A DNA stretch of 64,000 bases from Bacillota bacterium. GTDB lineage: Bacteria; Bacillota; Clostridia; Lachnospirales; Lachnospiraceae. A program made the position numbers and the translations under genes. Location: assembly GCA_023421075.1 (NCBI GenBank), contig JAEZUM010000024.1, positions 62,001 to 126,000 of the forward strand, written 5' to 3'. Shown in pieces: positions 53,277 to 62,194 of the stretch; positions within the stretch are counted from its first letter, which is position 1, and each line of letters starts with the position of its first letter. The notes under the pieces are model-generated. The model was not told the DNA's origin. It saw nothing but the letters and a program-made list of their open reading frames with translations, and did not search any database.

Positions 53277-53627
53277 ATGGAGAACAATCGTGTTTTTAAA
53301 ATGGCTTTTTCAAGTATATACCCGCTTTATATTCAAAAGGCAGAGAAAAAGGGAAGATCAAAAGTAGAAGTAGATGAAATTATATTCTGGCTGACCGGCT
53401 ATGATGAGTCTGCATTACAAACACAAATAGTAAACGAAGTAGATATGGAAACCTTTTTCCGGCAGGCACCTTGCATTAATCCGAATGCCTCACTGATCAA
53501 AGGAGTCATCTGTGGATACCGGGTAGAGGACATTGAAGATGAAACCATGCGCCAAATTCGATATTTAGATAAATTAATCGATGAGTTAGCCAAAGGAAAA
53601 GCAATGCAGAAAATTCTAAGATCCTAG
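53277..53627 (+). CDS. DUF2200 family protein
   Basis: A 116-aa protein matching DUF2200: VFKMAFSSIYPLYIQKAEKK, DEIIFWLTGY and CGYRVEDIEDETMRQIRYLD are diagnostic. No known function. AAGGAG nine bases before ATG 53277, better than ATG 53268. Confidence 0.88.
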   Translation: MENNRVFKMAFSSIYPLYIQKAEKKGRSKVEVDEIIFWLTGYDESALQTQIVNEVDMETFFRQAPCINPNASLIKGVICGYRVEDIEDETMRQIRYLDKLIDELAKGKAMQKILRS

Positions 53628-53652
53628 TAAATTACAGTGTTTGGAGGAAGGT

Positions 53653-54054
53653 ATGAACCGATATCACAAACTGATTGTTGTAATAACGATAATCGTTTTG
53701 GTTGGATTATTGTATTACAGTATGAACAATGCAAGTAAGTTGCATGATCAGGTTGATATAAGTGAGGTAGAATCAATTAGTATATTGGGGAAGAACAATA
53801 GAATGGCTAGACCTGATGAAATACATGAGATTATTTCCTGGTTCAACGGATTAACCAACGTTCGTCACAACAAAGAGTTTGCCGGAACTACCTCTGAATC
53901 AAGGATTTTTATTAATTTGAAGGATGGAAACAGCATTCATATTATTAATTCAGGAACAGATTTCGAGGTACAGAGAAAGGATCAATCGGGAAAGATAATA
54001 TCATATTGGGGGAAACAATCGAATATACGAGATTTGTTAGACGAAAATGAGTAA
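53653..54054 (+). CDS. Membrane-anchored hypothetical protein (paralogue of next gene)
   Basis: A 133-aa protein: one N-terminal helix (LIVVITIIVLVGLLYY) then an extracellular/periplasm-facing domain. The first beta strand follows DISEVESISIL, the middle has an IHEIISWFNGL helix, and the end is a FEVQRKD strand. Same architecture as the gene at 54087. GGAGG before ATG 53653. Unknown family. Confidence 0.65.
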   Translation: MNRYHKLIVVITIIVLVGLLYYSMNNASKLHDQVDISEVESISILGKNNRMARPDEIHEIISWFNGLTNVRHNKEFAGTTSESRIFINLKDGNSIHIINSGTDFEVQRKDQSGKIISYWGKQSNIRDLLDENE

Positions 54055-54086
54055 TGAATATGCATAGCGAAATGGGGGAATAGACA

Positions 54087-54479
54087 ATGCTTAAAAGAAA
54101 AGTAGTGTTTTCGTTTGCAGCGGTATTGATTTTAGTATTAATTGTAGTTGCTTGGATCAACAGGAATTCAAATATGTTAAGAGATATTGATTCGTCCGAA
54201 GTGGATATAATCAACTTTCAAGATTCCACAGTGAGTATTACGATCTCTGATCAGGACGATATAAAATTAGTATTTGAAGCACTGCAATCAATGAAATTTA
54301 AGAGTATGCTAAGTTACCATAATTTTGGATCGGCACTCGTATTTGATATCAAAATGAAAAATGGACAAAAGTATACAATGTCTGTTCTTTCAAATGATAT
54401 CATTATTAATGGAAAGGATTATAAACCAGCGAAGGATTACAAGGAACAGTTAAAAAGCATAATTGATAACTTGTCTTAA
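54087..54479 (+). CDS. Membrane-anchored hypothetical protein (paralogue of previous gene)
   Basis: A 130-aa protein with one N-terminal helix (VVFSFAAVLILVLIVVAWI) and a beta-rich outer domain beginning SSEVDIINF, with a DDIKLVFEALQSM helix and a YTMSVLSNDIIING strand pair. The shared SEVxxI plus helix plus strand order suggests tandem duplication with the gene 33 bp upstream. Function unknown. Confidence 0.65.
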   Translation: MLKRKVVFSFAAVLILVLIVVAWINRNSNMLRDIDSSEVDIINFQDSTVSITISDQDDIKLVFEALQSMKFKSMLSYHNFGSALVFDIKMKNGQKYTMSVLSNDIIINGKDYKPAKDYKEQLKSIIDNLS

Positions 54480-54572
54480 TACTGCATATCGACATTACAT
54501 TGCTAAATTGCTTATACTATAAGCGCAGGAACACTTATAACAAAACTAATTGTATGAATATGAGGGAATAGG

Positions 54573-55195
54573 GTGGAAGTACATAACATTGAATTAACTC
54601 AATTTTTACCCAAAGGGCAGGTTACCTGCGAGTATAAGGATAAGCTGCTTCAACTAAATACGAACCATTCTATCCCTACCGAGCGTTTTGATGCAGAGCC
54701 TCTTTCGATTAACAGCTATATTTATCTGCCGGACCGATACCGAATACCGTTACGAATCGACATGCGAGTGAAGATAGATGCACCCGGATTATATTTGTTA
54801 TTCGGAAACGGACATGTTAATTTCAGCACCTTATGGTCGGATAACCGACGGATGCCATATATTTAAGCAATGATCTGTTTGATCATTCTCTACAATGGAT
54901 CATAATCACGAATGGCAAACCGGAGACCTGGCACCGAAAGGCTGACCGAATGGAGGATACCCTAAAGCGCATTGCCATAACTTCGCCGGAATTCGCCGGA
55001 CGCATGTTCTATAGTATGGCGGATTGTGTAGGATGCTATCCGAATTGTCTGGCTAGGACGAAGTACCGGTTTGAAGATAAGCAGAAAACAGTATGTCATG
55101 GTAAATTGAAATTCAAAATGAGTAAATCAGGATTTGAAGATGTCCGTATCTTTGTAGAGGAAATAAATCGGCTTATTCAGGAACAGGAAGATTAG
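54573..55195 (+). pseudogene. Frameshifted hypothetical gene
   Basis: GTG 54573 (after GAGGGA) opens a frame with IDMRVKIDAPGLYLLFGNGH that stops at 54866. The shifted frame from about 54850 reads IYLSNDLFDHSLQWIIITNG without interruption to 55195, through ADCVGCYPNCLART. Neither half has its own good start beyond the first, so one ~207-aa gene is split by a one-base change near 54855. Family not recognised. Confidence 0.62.
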
Positions 55196-55312
55196 GAACG
55201 ATAAATCGAGTGTATGAGTCTATATTAGTTTATAAAATATTGTGGTGCCGCCCTTATTGTATATTAAGATTTCAATCATGCAATCGCAGGTTGCGGCAGA
55301 ATGGAGATTAGA

Positions 55313-56191
55313 ATGAAGAATTTGAAGGTGGCGTTACTACAGCTTCTACCGCAGGAAACACTAGAAGGGAACCTGCAAAAAGGATTGGAATATTGCAGAA
55401 AAGCAAAGGATATGGGTGCGGACATTGCCTTATTTCCGGAGATGTGGAGCGTTGGATACAGCATCCCTGAGAATATTGAACTATTGAGGGGGAATGCAAT
55501 ACCAGCTGATAGTGCCTTTGTAACTGCATTTGGAGTGCTGGCTAAGGAATTAAACATGGCGATCGGTATTACCTTTCTGGAGCAATTTGAACCACTACCT
55601 AGAAATACGATGTGTCTTTTTGACCGTTTTGGTGACAAGATACTCACCTATGCTAAGGTACATACCTGTGATTTTGGAGAGGAATGCAGATTAACTCCGG
55701 GAGATGATTTCTATGTCACTGAGTTGAATACGGAGCAAGGTGATGTAAAGGTCGGTGCAATGATCTGTTATGACAGAGAGTTCCCGGAAAGTGCAAGAAT
55801 TCTGATGTTAAAAGGGGCCGAGATAATTCTGGTGCCGAACGCCTGCCCAATGGAGATTAATCGGTTAACTCAGCTTCGTGCCAGAGCGTATGAGAATATG
55901 GTGGGTATTGCAACGGTTAATTACCCGAAGGGTCAACCCGACTGTAACGGTCATTCCTCAGCCTATGACGGGATTGCTTACAATCTGGATGGATCGGGTT
56001 CCAGAGATACACTCGTTATAGAGGCTGGAGAGCGAGAAGGTATTTATTTGGCTGATTTTCCGATGGATACGCTCAGAGATTACAGATGCCGGGAAGTCCA
56101 TGGCAATTCCTATCGTCATCCGAAGAAGTATAGTTTGCTGGTTTCGGAAAATATCGAAGAACCCTTTATCAGAGGCGATTATAGGAAATAG
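55313..56191 (+). CDS. Carbon-nitrogen hydrolase (nitrilase superfamily)
   Basis: A 292-aa amidase/nitrilase fold protein with the full catalytic set: Glu in ALFPEMWSVG, Lys in TYAKVHTCDF, Cys in GAMICYDREFPESAR. It hydrolyses an amide or nitrile of a small metabolite; the exact substrate is not clear. ATG 55313 has GGAG at good spacing; ATG 55301 does not. Confidence 0.9.
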   Translation: MKNLKVALLQLLPQETLEGNLQKGLEYCRKAKDMGADIALFPEMWSVGYSIPENIELLRGNAIPADSAFVTAFGVLAKELNMAIGITFLEQFEPLPRNTMCLFDRFGDKILTYAKVHTCDFGEECRLTPGDDFYVTELNTEQGDVKVGAMICYDREFPESARILMLKGAEIILVPNACPMEINRLTQLRARAYENMVGIATVNYPKGQPDCNGHSSAYDGIAYNLDGSGSRDTLVIEAGEREGIYLADFPMDTLRDYRCREVHGNSYRHPKKYSLLVSENIEEPFIRGDYRK

Positions 56192-56265
56192 TATTAAAGA
56201 ATATACACAAATAATTATCCATAGCAAAATAGAGAACGTGAAATGAAATGGAGAATTGAGGAGCC

Positions 56266-57042
56266 ATGAAAGAGTTATTATTACCGGACATTATTAAAAA
56301 GCACCTTGACGGGATGCAATGTACGCAGAATGAAGTTGGCTGTTCACAGGCAAGCGTATACCGATATTTCTCAGAAACAAAAGTTCTTTTTCTGAAGGTC
56401 GAGCCAAAATCCGGTGAGCTGGAGAAAGAATATAAGAACCTGTCATGGATGAGTGGCAGACTTCCTGTTCCGAGGATGATTGAGTGGGTATCAGAGGAGA
56501 ATGCGGATTATCTATTGATCGAGGATATCGGTGGGAAGATGTTATGTGATGAATATTATTTGCAGAATCCGGTATTGGCAGTTTCTCTATTGGCAGAGGG
56601 GATTAATTTATTGCGACTCACGGATTGTAAGGATTGCCCGATGAATAATAACCTGGATCAAAAACTAAAGGACGCTGCAGAGAATATTAAGTATAACCGA
56701 GTTGATATGTCTGATTGGGAACCTGACAGTGATCGTTTTTCCACCCCGGTTGACTTGCTTCATTACCTGGAGAACAATAGACCAAAGCACGAGGAACTGG
56801 TATTTACCCACGGAGATTATTGCCTTCCAAATATTTTTGCGAAGGGGGATCGTCTGTCCGGATTTATTGATCTGGGACGAGCCGGAGTGGCTGATCTTTG
56901 GCAGGATGTTGCCCTTAGTATTCGGTCCCTAAGATATAATTATAATACGACGGAATATGATAAGCTGCTGCTAGAGAAGATCGGTATTCCACTTAATCAG
57001 GAAAAGCTAGATTATTATATACTACTCGATGAGCTGTTTTAA
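56266..57042 (+). CDS. APH(3')-like aminoglycoside 3'-phosphotransferase homologue
   Basis: A 258-aa kinase close in length and motif to APH(3') enzymes. The catalytic loop is FTHGDYCLPNIF and the Mg site is SGFIDLGRAGVADLWQDVAL. The C-terminus ends YYILLDELF, the hallmark end of APH(3')-III-type enzymes. The N-lobe has GCSQASVYRYF and FLKVEP (Lys for ATP). Substrate range cannot be read from sequence; chromosomal homologues may be weak or have other roles. GGAG precedes ATG 56266. Confidence 0.85.
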   Translation: MKELLLPDIIKKHLDGMQCTQNEVGCSQASVYRYFSETKVLFLKVEPKSGELEKEYKNLSWMSGRLPVPRMIEWVSEENADYLLIEDIGGKMLCDEYYLQNPVLAVSLLAEGINLLRLTDCKDCPMNNNLDQKLKDAAENIKYNRVDMSDWEPDSDRFSTPVDLLHYLENNRPKHEELVFTHGDYCLPNIFAKGDRLSGFIDLGRAGVADLWQDVALSIRSLRYNYNTTEYDKLLLEKIGIPLNQEKLDYYILLDELF

Positions 57043-57043
57043 A

Positions 57044-57163
57044 TATGATCTGAGTAAGAATTGTAAGAGATTATGGTTAATCACTACGAATGATGACATT
57101 AATGCAATACGGTTTTATCAATCGAAAGGTTTTGACTTAATGAAAAAGAGGGATAGCCAATGA
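57044..57163 (+). pseudogene. Remnant of a GNAT acetyltransferase (C-terminal end only)
   Basis: Without a start codon or N-terminal domain, this frame encodes CKRLWLITTNDDINAIRFYQ and SKGFDLMKK, the typical C-terminal end of a GNAT family member, and stops at 57163. It overlaps the next start by ATGA. The rest of the gene has been lost upstream at the phosphotransferase stop. Confidence 0.75.
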
Positions 57164-57690
57164 ATATAACGATGCGACTTGGTACAGAAGCGGATATCGA
57201 TGAGCTGGAACAGCTATATGACTGTCTCAATGATCATTTGTCTGCGACCGTTAATTACCCCGGATGGCGAAAGGGTCTGTATCCGGTTCGTCAAACAGCA
57301 GAAGAGGGAGTAGATGAGGGTGGCTTGTATGTAGCGGTATACAAGGACAAAATCATCGGTTCCATGATACTGCGTCATAAACCGGAACCGGCTTATTTAC
57401 CGGTGAAATGGACGATGGATTTAGAATACGAGGAAGTACTGGTTATCTATACCTTTGTCGTGCATCCGGATTATCTTGGACAAGGGGTAGGTCGTGAATT
57501 ATTAGAATATGCTTCCATAGTGGGGAGACAGTCGAATATCAAAGCACTCCGATTGGATGTAAATACCGACAATCTACCGGCAATCCGCTTATATGAAAAA
57601 TGCGGATTTCATTATATTGATACAGTGGACCTGGGGCTTGGCGAGTATAACCTGCCTTGGTTTAAGCTGTATGAAAAAATTTTATTATAA
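57160..57690 (+). CDS. GNAT-family N-acetyltransferase
   Basis: A 176-aa GNAT protein: IRLG-like start TMRLGTEADIDELEQLY, core VIYTFVVHPDYLGQGVGREL with acetyl-CoA loop GQGVGRE, and end NTDNLPAIRLYEKCGFHYI. Complete and separate from the remnant just upstream, although its ATG sits in that remnant's stop. Substrate unknown. Confidence 0.9.
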   Translation: MNITMRLGTEADIDELEQLYDCLNDHLSATVNYPGWRKGLYPVRQTAEEGVDEGGLYVAVYKDKIIGSMILRHKPEPAYLPVKWTMDLEYEEVLVIYTFVVHPDYLGQGVGRELLEYASIVGRQSNIKALRLDVNTDNLPAIRLYEKCGFHYIDTVDLGLGEYNLPWFKLYEKILL

Positions 57691-57708
57691 AGAAAGGAGT
57701 ATAAACTT

Positions 57709-57960
57709 ATGCTTGAATTTAAATATGACACACAATTATTAATAGAAGGTTCAAACCTTGATGAGGATGTAATTACGGAGTATTTTACAAATCATCTGAA
57801 AGGTGATTGCTTGCTGGCGGTAGGTGATGAAGAACTAATTAAAATTCATTTTCATACCAATGAGCCGTGGAAGGTGCTGGAATACTGCTCCTCCCTTGGA
57901 GAAATCTATGATATTGTAGTGGAGGATATGGACAGACAGGCAAGGGGATTGCATGGGTGA
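57709..57960 (+). CDS. Stand-alone FakA/DhaK-type C-terminal domain
   Basis: An 83-aa protein matching only the last part of the FakA (DAK2-DegV-partner kinase) family: YDTQLLIEGSNLDEDVITEY, GDEELIKIHFHTNEPWKVLEY and YDIVVEDM. The catalytic kinase domain is absent. AAAGGAG before ATG 57709, so it is expressed as a separate unit. Function unknown; may bind fatty-acid-binding proteins or be a degraded remnant that is still intact as an ORF. Confidence 0.72.
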   Translation: MLEFKYDTQLLIEGSNLDEDVITEYFTNHLKGDCLLAVGDEELIKIHFHTNEPWKVLEYCSSLGEIYDIVVEDMDRQARGLHG

Positions 57961-58056
57961 TTCCATTAAATAGACAGATATGATTACCATGTCATTCCTC
58001 TACATAGTAGGAATAGGTCAGATACAATACATTGTTTCTGAATAAATAGCAGAAAA

Positions 58057-58089
58057 GAAGGTGATTGATGCAGCTGCATCATCACCTTC
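58057..58089. terminator. Hairpin before helD
   Basis: GAAGGTGAT (58057-58065) pairs with ATCACCTTC (58081-58089) around the inner palindrome GATGCAGCTGCATC. No strong T tract, so terminator function is likely but not certain. Confidence 0.55.
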
Positions 58090-58204
58090 TTCCCATCTTT
58101 ATATTATCATAAATCCACCGGAACAACAAGACTGTTTTTCTGAACAGAGGTGTGCTAGACTTTTGGGGTAACTTCGAGTAATGGTTTAGAGAGGGGATTT
58201 TCGG

Positions 58205-60370
58205 ATGAAACATAATCAGACTGAATTCGATTTTGAACAGGAGAGGTTAGCACAAACGATAGCAATAGCTCAGAATCAGCTAGATCAAGCGAGACAGCGC
58301 AATGAAGAAAATAAATCGGCTATTCTTTCTGCAAAGAAGGAGTTACGGGAAGAAACATCACATTCCATCTCTAATCTTTGGGGATCTGAGGGTTTCGAAG
58401 CGTTGGCGGAATTAAGCCAGTTTGTGAACCCGGTACTTGAAAAGGTAACCGACTATGAAGCATTGGAAAATAAAATCAGATTACTGGAGAATTTGATCAA
58501 ATCGCCTTATTTTGCTCGAATTGACTTTAAATATGAAGATGAGGAGGAAGCGGAGAAGATATATATCGGTCGAACCTCCTTACGAAAAGAAAATTCCTAT
58601 GAGATGTTCGTTCATGATTGGAGATCACCGATTGCAAGTGTTTTCTATCGTTTTGTAACCGGAAAGGTGTATTATGATGCACCCGTCGGAAGGATCAACG
58701 GTGAGGTTGATTTAAAACGCCAGTATGAGATTAATAACAGTGTGCTTGAGTATTATTTTGATGCAGATGTTCAGATTGTCGATGAATTCTTAAGAAAACT
58801 ACTAGCTCAAAACACTTCCTCTAAAATGAAAACCATCGTAGAAACCATCCAGAAGGAACAGGATATTGTCATTCGTGATATGGAGAATGATTTAATGATG
58901 GTACAGGGAGTTGCAGGAAGCGGTAAGACCTCAATTGCACTTCATCGTGCCGCATATCTTATGTATCAAGGATTACAGACTAAGCTGTCTGCAAATAATA
59001 TTATGATCATTTCTCCCAATTCTCTGTTTGAGCAGTATATATCCAGTGTATTACCGGAGCTGGGGGAAAGTAATGTAGTTTCAGTAGTGTTTGATGAATT
59101 ACTGACATCAATTCTAGAGACGGAACGGATACAGACTAAAAATCAGTTTCTCGAAAGCTTGGTTTCAAGCTCCGGATATCGCGGATTGATCAAGAGGAGC
59201 ATCGAATTCAAGACATCTGAGACCTTTAAACACATATTAAATCGCTATATGGAAGAATTACCGAACCGTTATATCGAATTTGAAGACATCTATTATGAGA
59301 ATAAACTGATTATCGGTAAAGAACAAATAAGAGACATCGTAATACGCAGAGGGGATGTACCGCTGGGTGCGAAATTAAAGCAGTTAGAGGATTATATCCT
59401 GGATTTAGTTCGCCAGTCAACACAGGAACGAATCAGCAGATCAGATCGAGTAATGCTTCTTGATACGATTAAGAAATTTACCGAGCTAAAGATTGATCAG
59501 CTTTATGATCGATTATTCCAGGATAAAGAATATTTCTATTACTTAACGAAGGAACTTGTGCCTGAGGATTTTAATGATATTATAGAGTATACACAAGAGA
59601 ACCTGACCAGTCGTAAGCTCCATTATGACGATGCAATCGCTATTGCCTATCTGAAACTTACCATAAATGGTACCTCCAGCGAATACAAAAATATCAAACA
59701 GGTTGTCATCGATGAAGCCCAGGATTATTATCCGCTGCAATATGAGATATTTCATTTGTTATTCGTGAATTCCAAGTTCACGATTCTTGGGGATATGAAT
59801 CAGACCCTGGAAAAGCAGGAGGACATCTCACTATATGAGCAAATCCGTAACATCCTGGATAAGAAAAAGACGTCCTTAATCACTATGGATAAAAGCTTCC
59901 GCTGTACCAATGAAATTCTTCAATTTAGCCTGAAATTCATCGAACAGAGTTCGGACATAAAGAGTTTCAATCGAAAGGGTGAGGAGCCGGTAATATATAC
60001 AGCTCCTGACGAAGCATCTCTTTGCGAAATGATTGCTAAAGAAGTCAAAGCCTGTCAGGAGCTAGGCTACCGGACCATTGGACTTGTCTGCAAGAGCGAA
60101 AAGAATGCGCAGTCTCTATATCGGGAATTAAAGGATCGAATTGAGGTGGCCTTAATTAATAGCAACAGCGCGACTGATCTTCTGGGCGTATTTATCATTC
60201 CGGTATATCTATCAAAAGGACTTGAATTTGATGCGGTATTAATCTGTGATGCGGATGCGGTTACCTATCATACAGAAGAGGATAAGAAGCATTTATACAT
60301 TGCATGTACCAGAGCTCTTCACCGACTGAATCTGTTTGGCATGGGTGAGAAGAGTCCGCTTCTTCGTTGA
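58205..60370 (+). CDS. helD: HelD-like superfamily I helicase/RNA-polymerase recycling ATPase
   Basis: A 721-aa UvrD/Rep-type SF1 ATPase. An N-terminal antiparallel coiled coil (QERLAQTIAIAQNQLDQARQ) is the HelD arm that enters RNA polymerase. Motif I is VQGVAGSGKTSIALHRAAY, motif II VIDEAQDYYP, and late motifs are KGLEFDAVLICDAD and YIACTRALHRL. HelD frees stalled or idle RNA polymerase from DNA. Length fits the family. Single gene with a terminator after. Confidence 0.92.
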   Translation: MKHNQTEFDFEQERLAQTIAIAQNQLDQARQRNEENKSAILSAKKELREETSHSISNLWGSEGFEALAELSQFVNPVLEKVTDYEALENKIRLLENLIKSPYFARIDFKYEDEEEAEKIYIGRTSLRKENSYEMFVHDWRSPIASVFYRFVTGKVYYDAPVGRINGEVDLKRQYEINNSVLEYYFDADVQIVDEFLRKLLAQNTSSKMKTIVETIQKEQDIVIRDMENDLMMVQGVAGSGKTSIALHRAAYLMYQGLQTKLSANNIMIISPNSLFEQYISSVLPELGESNVVSVVFDELLTSILETERIQTKNQFLESLVSSSGYRGLIKRSIEFKTSETFKHILNRYMEELPNRYIEFEDIYYENKLIIGKEQIRDIVIRRGDVPLGAKLKQLEDYILDLVRQSTQERISRSDRVMLLDTIKKFTELKIDQLYDRLFQDKEYFYYLTKELVPEDFNDIIEYTQENLTSRKLHYDDAIAIAYLKLTINGTSSEYKNIKQVVIDEAQDYYPLQYEIFHLLFVNSKFTILGDMNQTLEKQEDISLYEQIRNILDKKKTSLITMDKSFRCTNEILQFSLKFIEQSSDIKSFNRKGEEPVIYTAPDEASLCEMIAKEVKACQELGYRTIGLVCKSEKNAQSLYRELKDRIEVALINSNSATDLLGVFIIPVYLSKGLEFDAVLICDADAVTYHTEEDKKHLYIACTRALHRLNLFGMGEKSPLLR

Positions 60371-60434
60371 TGAGGTCAATATCTATGTCGATCCTGTGTG
60401 AATAAGCATTGATCAGAGTAACTAGCCAAATGGA

Positions 60435-60487
60435 AAAGGCGTGCTTCAAACGAACTGTTATAGTTTGTAAGAAACACGTCTTTTTTA
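60435..60487 (+). terminator. Terminator after helD
   Basis: An imperfect stem joins AAGGCGTGCTTC to GAAACACGTCTT with an inner CAAAC/GTTTG pairing, followed by a six-T tract. Confidence 0.75.
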
Positions 60488-60599
60488 CCTTGTAAATAAT
60501 TATATTACATAGACAAATTTTTTTGATATGGGAACTTCAATACAAGATATTTTATTCTATATTGAATATAATAAACTAATTAGGTACTCGGAGCAAATA

Positions 60600-61961
60600 A
60601 TGAAATATAATAAAGTTGGATATTCGATGATCAATGCATGTAGCCAAAGAAAAGCGGATTCCATAAGATATATCAATACTTCGGAGTTCTCTCTTCCCAG
60701 TAACTATCAAATTGAGAATTACGTGCAAGGATTGGATTCTCCGATTGGGATGGTTTTTTCCGGCAATGGAGATCTATATATTATAGAATCCGGTTACACC
60801 TCCGGCAATCCCAAATTATTACGATTGAGTAATGAACGTTTTGAAATTGTCGCAGAAAATTTCATTACTCCGGTAAGAGGTATAAATTATCTCGATGGAA
60901 ATCTCTATGTATCCCATGGTGATCATATAACCTTGATACGAGCGGATGGAACAAGGCAGGAGATTATTTCCGGATTATTGTGTAATGGTGATCATGGAAT
61001 TAGCAACATCGCGTTTGGTCCTGAAGGCAAGATATATTTTGGAATGGGGACTGTAACTAATTCAGGAGTGGTAGGAAATGATAATAATTGGATTTTCTAT
61101 CATCCATTTTTACATGATGAGCCAACATTTGACAGCATACTGTATGGGCAGAATTTTATGACGAATAGTTTACTTAGTAATTCTAGAGAAAAACTATATA
61201 CAGGGGCATTTTCTGCTTATTCCGTACCCAATAGTCCAATGGAAATCAAAAAAGGAATACGAAAGGGTTCCGGAAGTATCTTAAAAGCTAATCGCGATGG
61301 TTCAGATCTTGAGCTTGTGGCAGAGGGATTCCGAAATCCTCTTCATATAAAGTTTGATCGAGAGTTCCGACTCTTTGTCGCTAATCGCGGATATGATGTT
61401 AGAGGGAGTAGACCAATTGCGAACGCACCGGACGAACTGCAGCTTATTACATCTGGATTATGGTATGGATGGCCTGATTATGTAGCTGGTGAGCCCGTAA
61501 CCTTACCAAAGTTCAAACCGGAAGGAGGTCCGCAACCTGATTTTCTTATACTAAATCATCCGAATATACCGCCAAAGCCATATGCTGAATTTCAGCCTCA
61601 TTCCTCCATAATGGGCTTTGATTTCGACTATACCAATACATTCGGTAACTTTGGAGATATCTATATTGCGGAATACGGAAGTCATGGACCGATAACCTTA
61701 GGTCCATCGGTACCATATCAGGGCATTGGTCATAAAATTTCTAAAGTTGATAGAAGCACAAGAGAAGTGACAACTTTTGTCTATAATCGGTCCGGTTTAC
61801 CCACATATATCACCGGCGGTGGTGGGTTTGGAAGACCGGTAGATGTAAAATTTGGACCGGACGGTTCTATGTATATATTAGATATAGGCATAAGCAATCC
61901 CAATAACCTTTCTCAGCTGATACCATATACCGGTTTGATATGGCGTGTAATGAGAATATAG
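60600..61961 (+). CDS. Six-bladed beta-propeller protein, PQQ-dependent sugar dehydrogenase-like
   Basis: A 453-aa protein of the glucose/sorbosone dehydrogenase-like propeller family. Blade motifs include GLDSPIGMVFSGNGDLYIIE, HGISNIAFGPEGKIYFG and RPVDVKFGPDGSMYILDIG, with catalytic/PQQ-site-like His in YVSHGDHIT. No signal peptide is seen, which is odd for secreted family members. ATG 60600 has GGAG upstream; a longer frame from 60528 has none. Whether it binds PQQ is doubtful in an anaerobe lacking visible cofactor genes. Confidence 0.82.
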   Translation: MKYNKVGYSMINACSQRKADSIRYINTSEFSLPSNYQIENYVQGLDSPIGMVFSGNGDLYIIESGYTSGNPKLLRLSNERFEIVAENFITPVRGINYLDGNLYVSHGDHITLIRADGTRQEIISGLLCNGDHGISNIAFGPEGKIYFGMGTVTNSGVVGNDNNWIFYHPFLHDEPTFDSILYGQNFMTNSLLSNSREKLYTGAFSAYSVPNSPMEIKKGIRKGSGSILKANRDGSDLELVAEGFRNPLHIKFDREFRLFVANRGYDVRGSRPIANAPDELQLITSGLWYGWPDYVAGEPVTLPKFKPEGGPQPDFLILNHPNIPPKPYAEFQPHSSIMGFDFDYTNTFGNFGDIYIAEYGSHGPITLGPSVPYQGIGHKISKVDRSTREVTTFVYNRSGLPTYITGGGGFGRPVDVKFGPDGSMYILDIGISNPNNLSQLIPYTGLIWRVMRI

Positions 61962-62022
61962 CAGTCTTTTTAAACAATAGAGATGGGTATGCTTCCACAA
62001 TGTGGGAGAATAACCGTAAGAG

Positions 62023-62060
62023 CAGCTACAGGCATTGTTTTCAATGAAGGTAGCTGTTTG
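62023..62060 (+). terminator. Weak terminator after the propeller gene
   Basis: CAGCTAC (62023-62029) pairs with GTAGCTG (62050-62056), with inner CATTG/CAATG pairing, followed by TTTGTTA. Confidence 0.6.
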
Positions 62061-62120
62061 TTAATTCAGCAGAAGCTGTTTTGTAACGAATCTCCGAGAG
62101 GATGAATATATATATACATA

Positions 62121-62149
62121 TTGACATATATCGATGCGAGGTTTATACT
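62121..62149 (+). promoter_or_regulatory. Promoter with operator half-site for the permease-ArsR module
   Basis: -35 TTGACA (62121-62126), 17-bp spacer, -10 TATACT (62144-62149). TATATCGAT (62127-62135) fills the spacer. Its inverse ATCGATATA recurs at 62168-62176 and again at 63237-63245 before the regulator gene, suggesting ArsR binding. Confidence 0.68.
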
Positions 62150-62194
62150 AAAAACAGTTCGAAGATTATCGATATATAAAAGGATGGTATAAAC

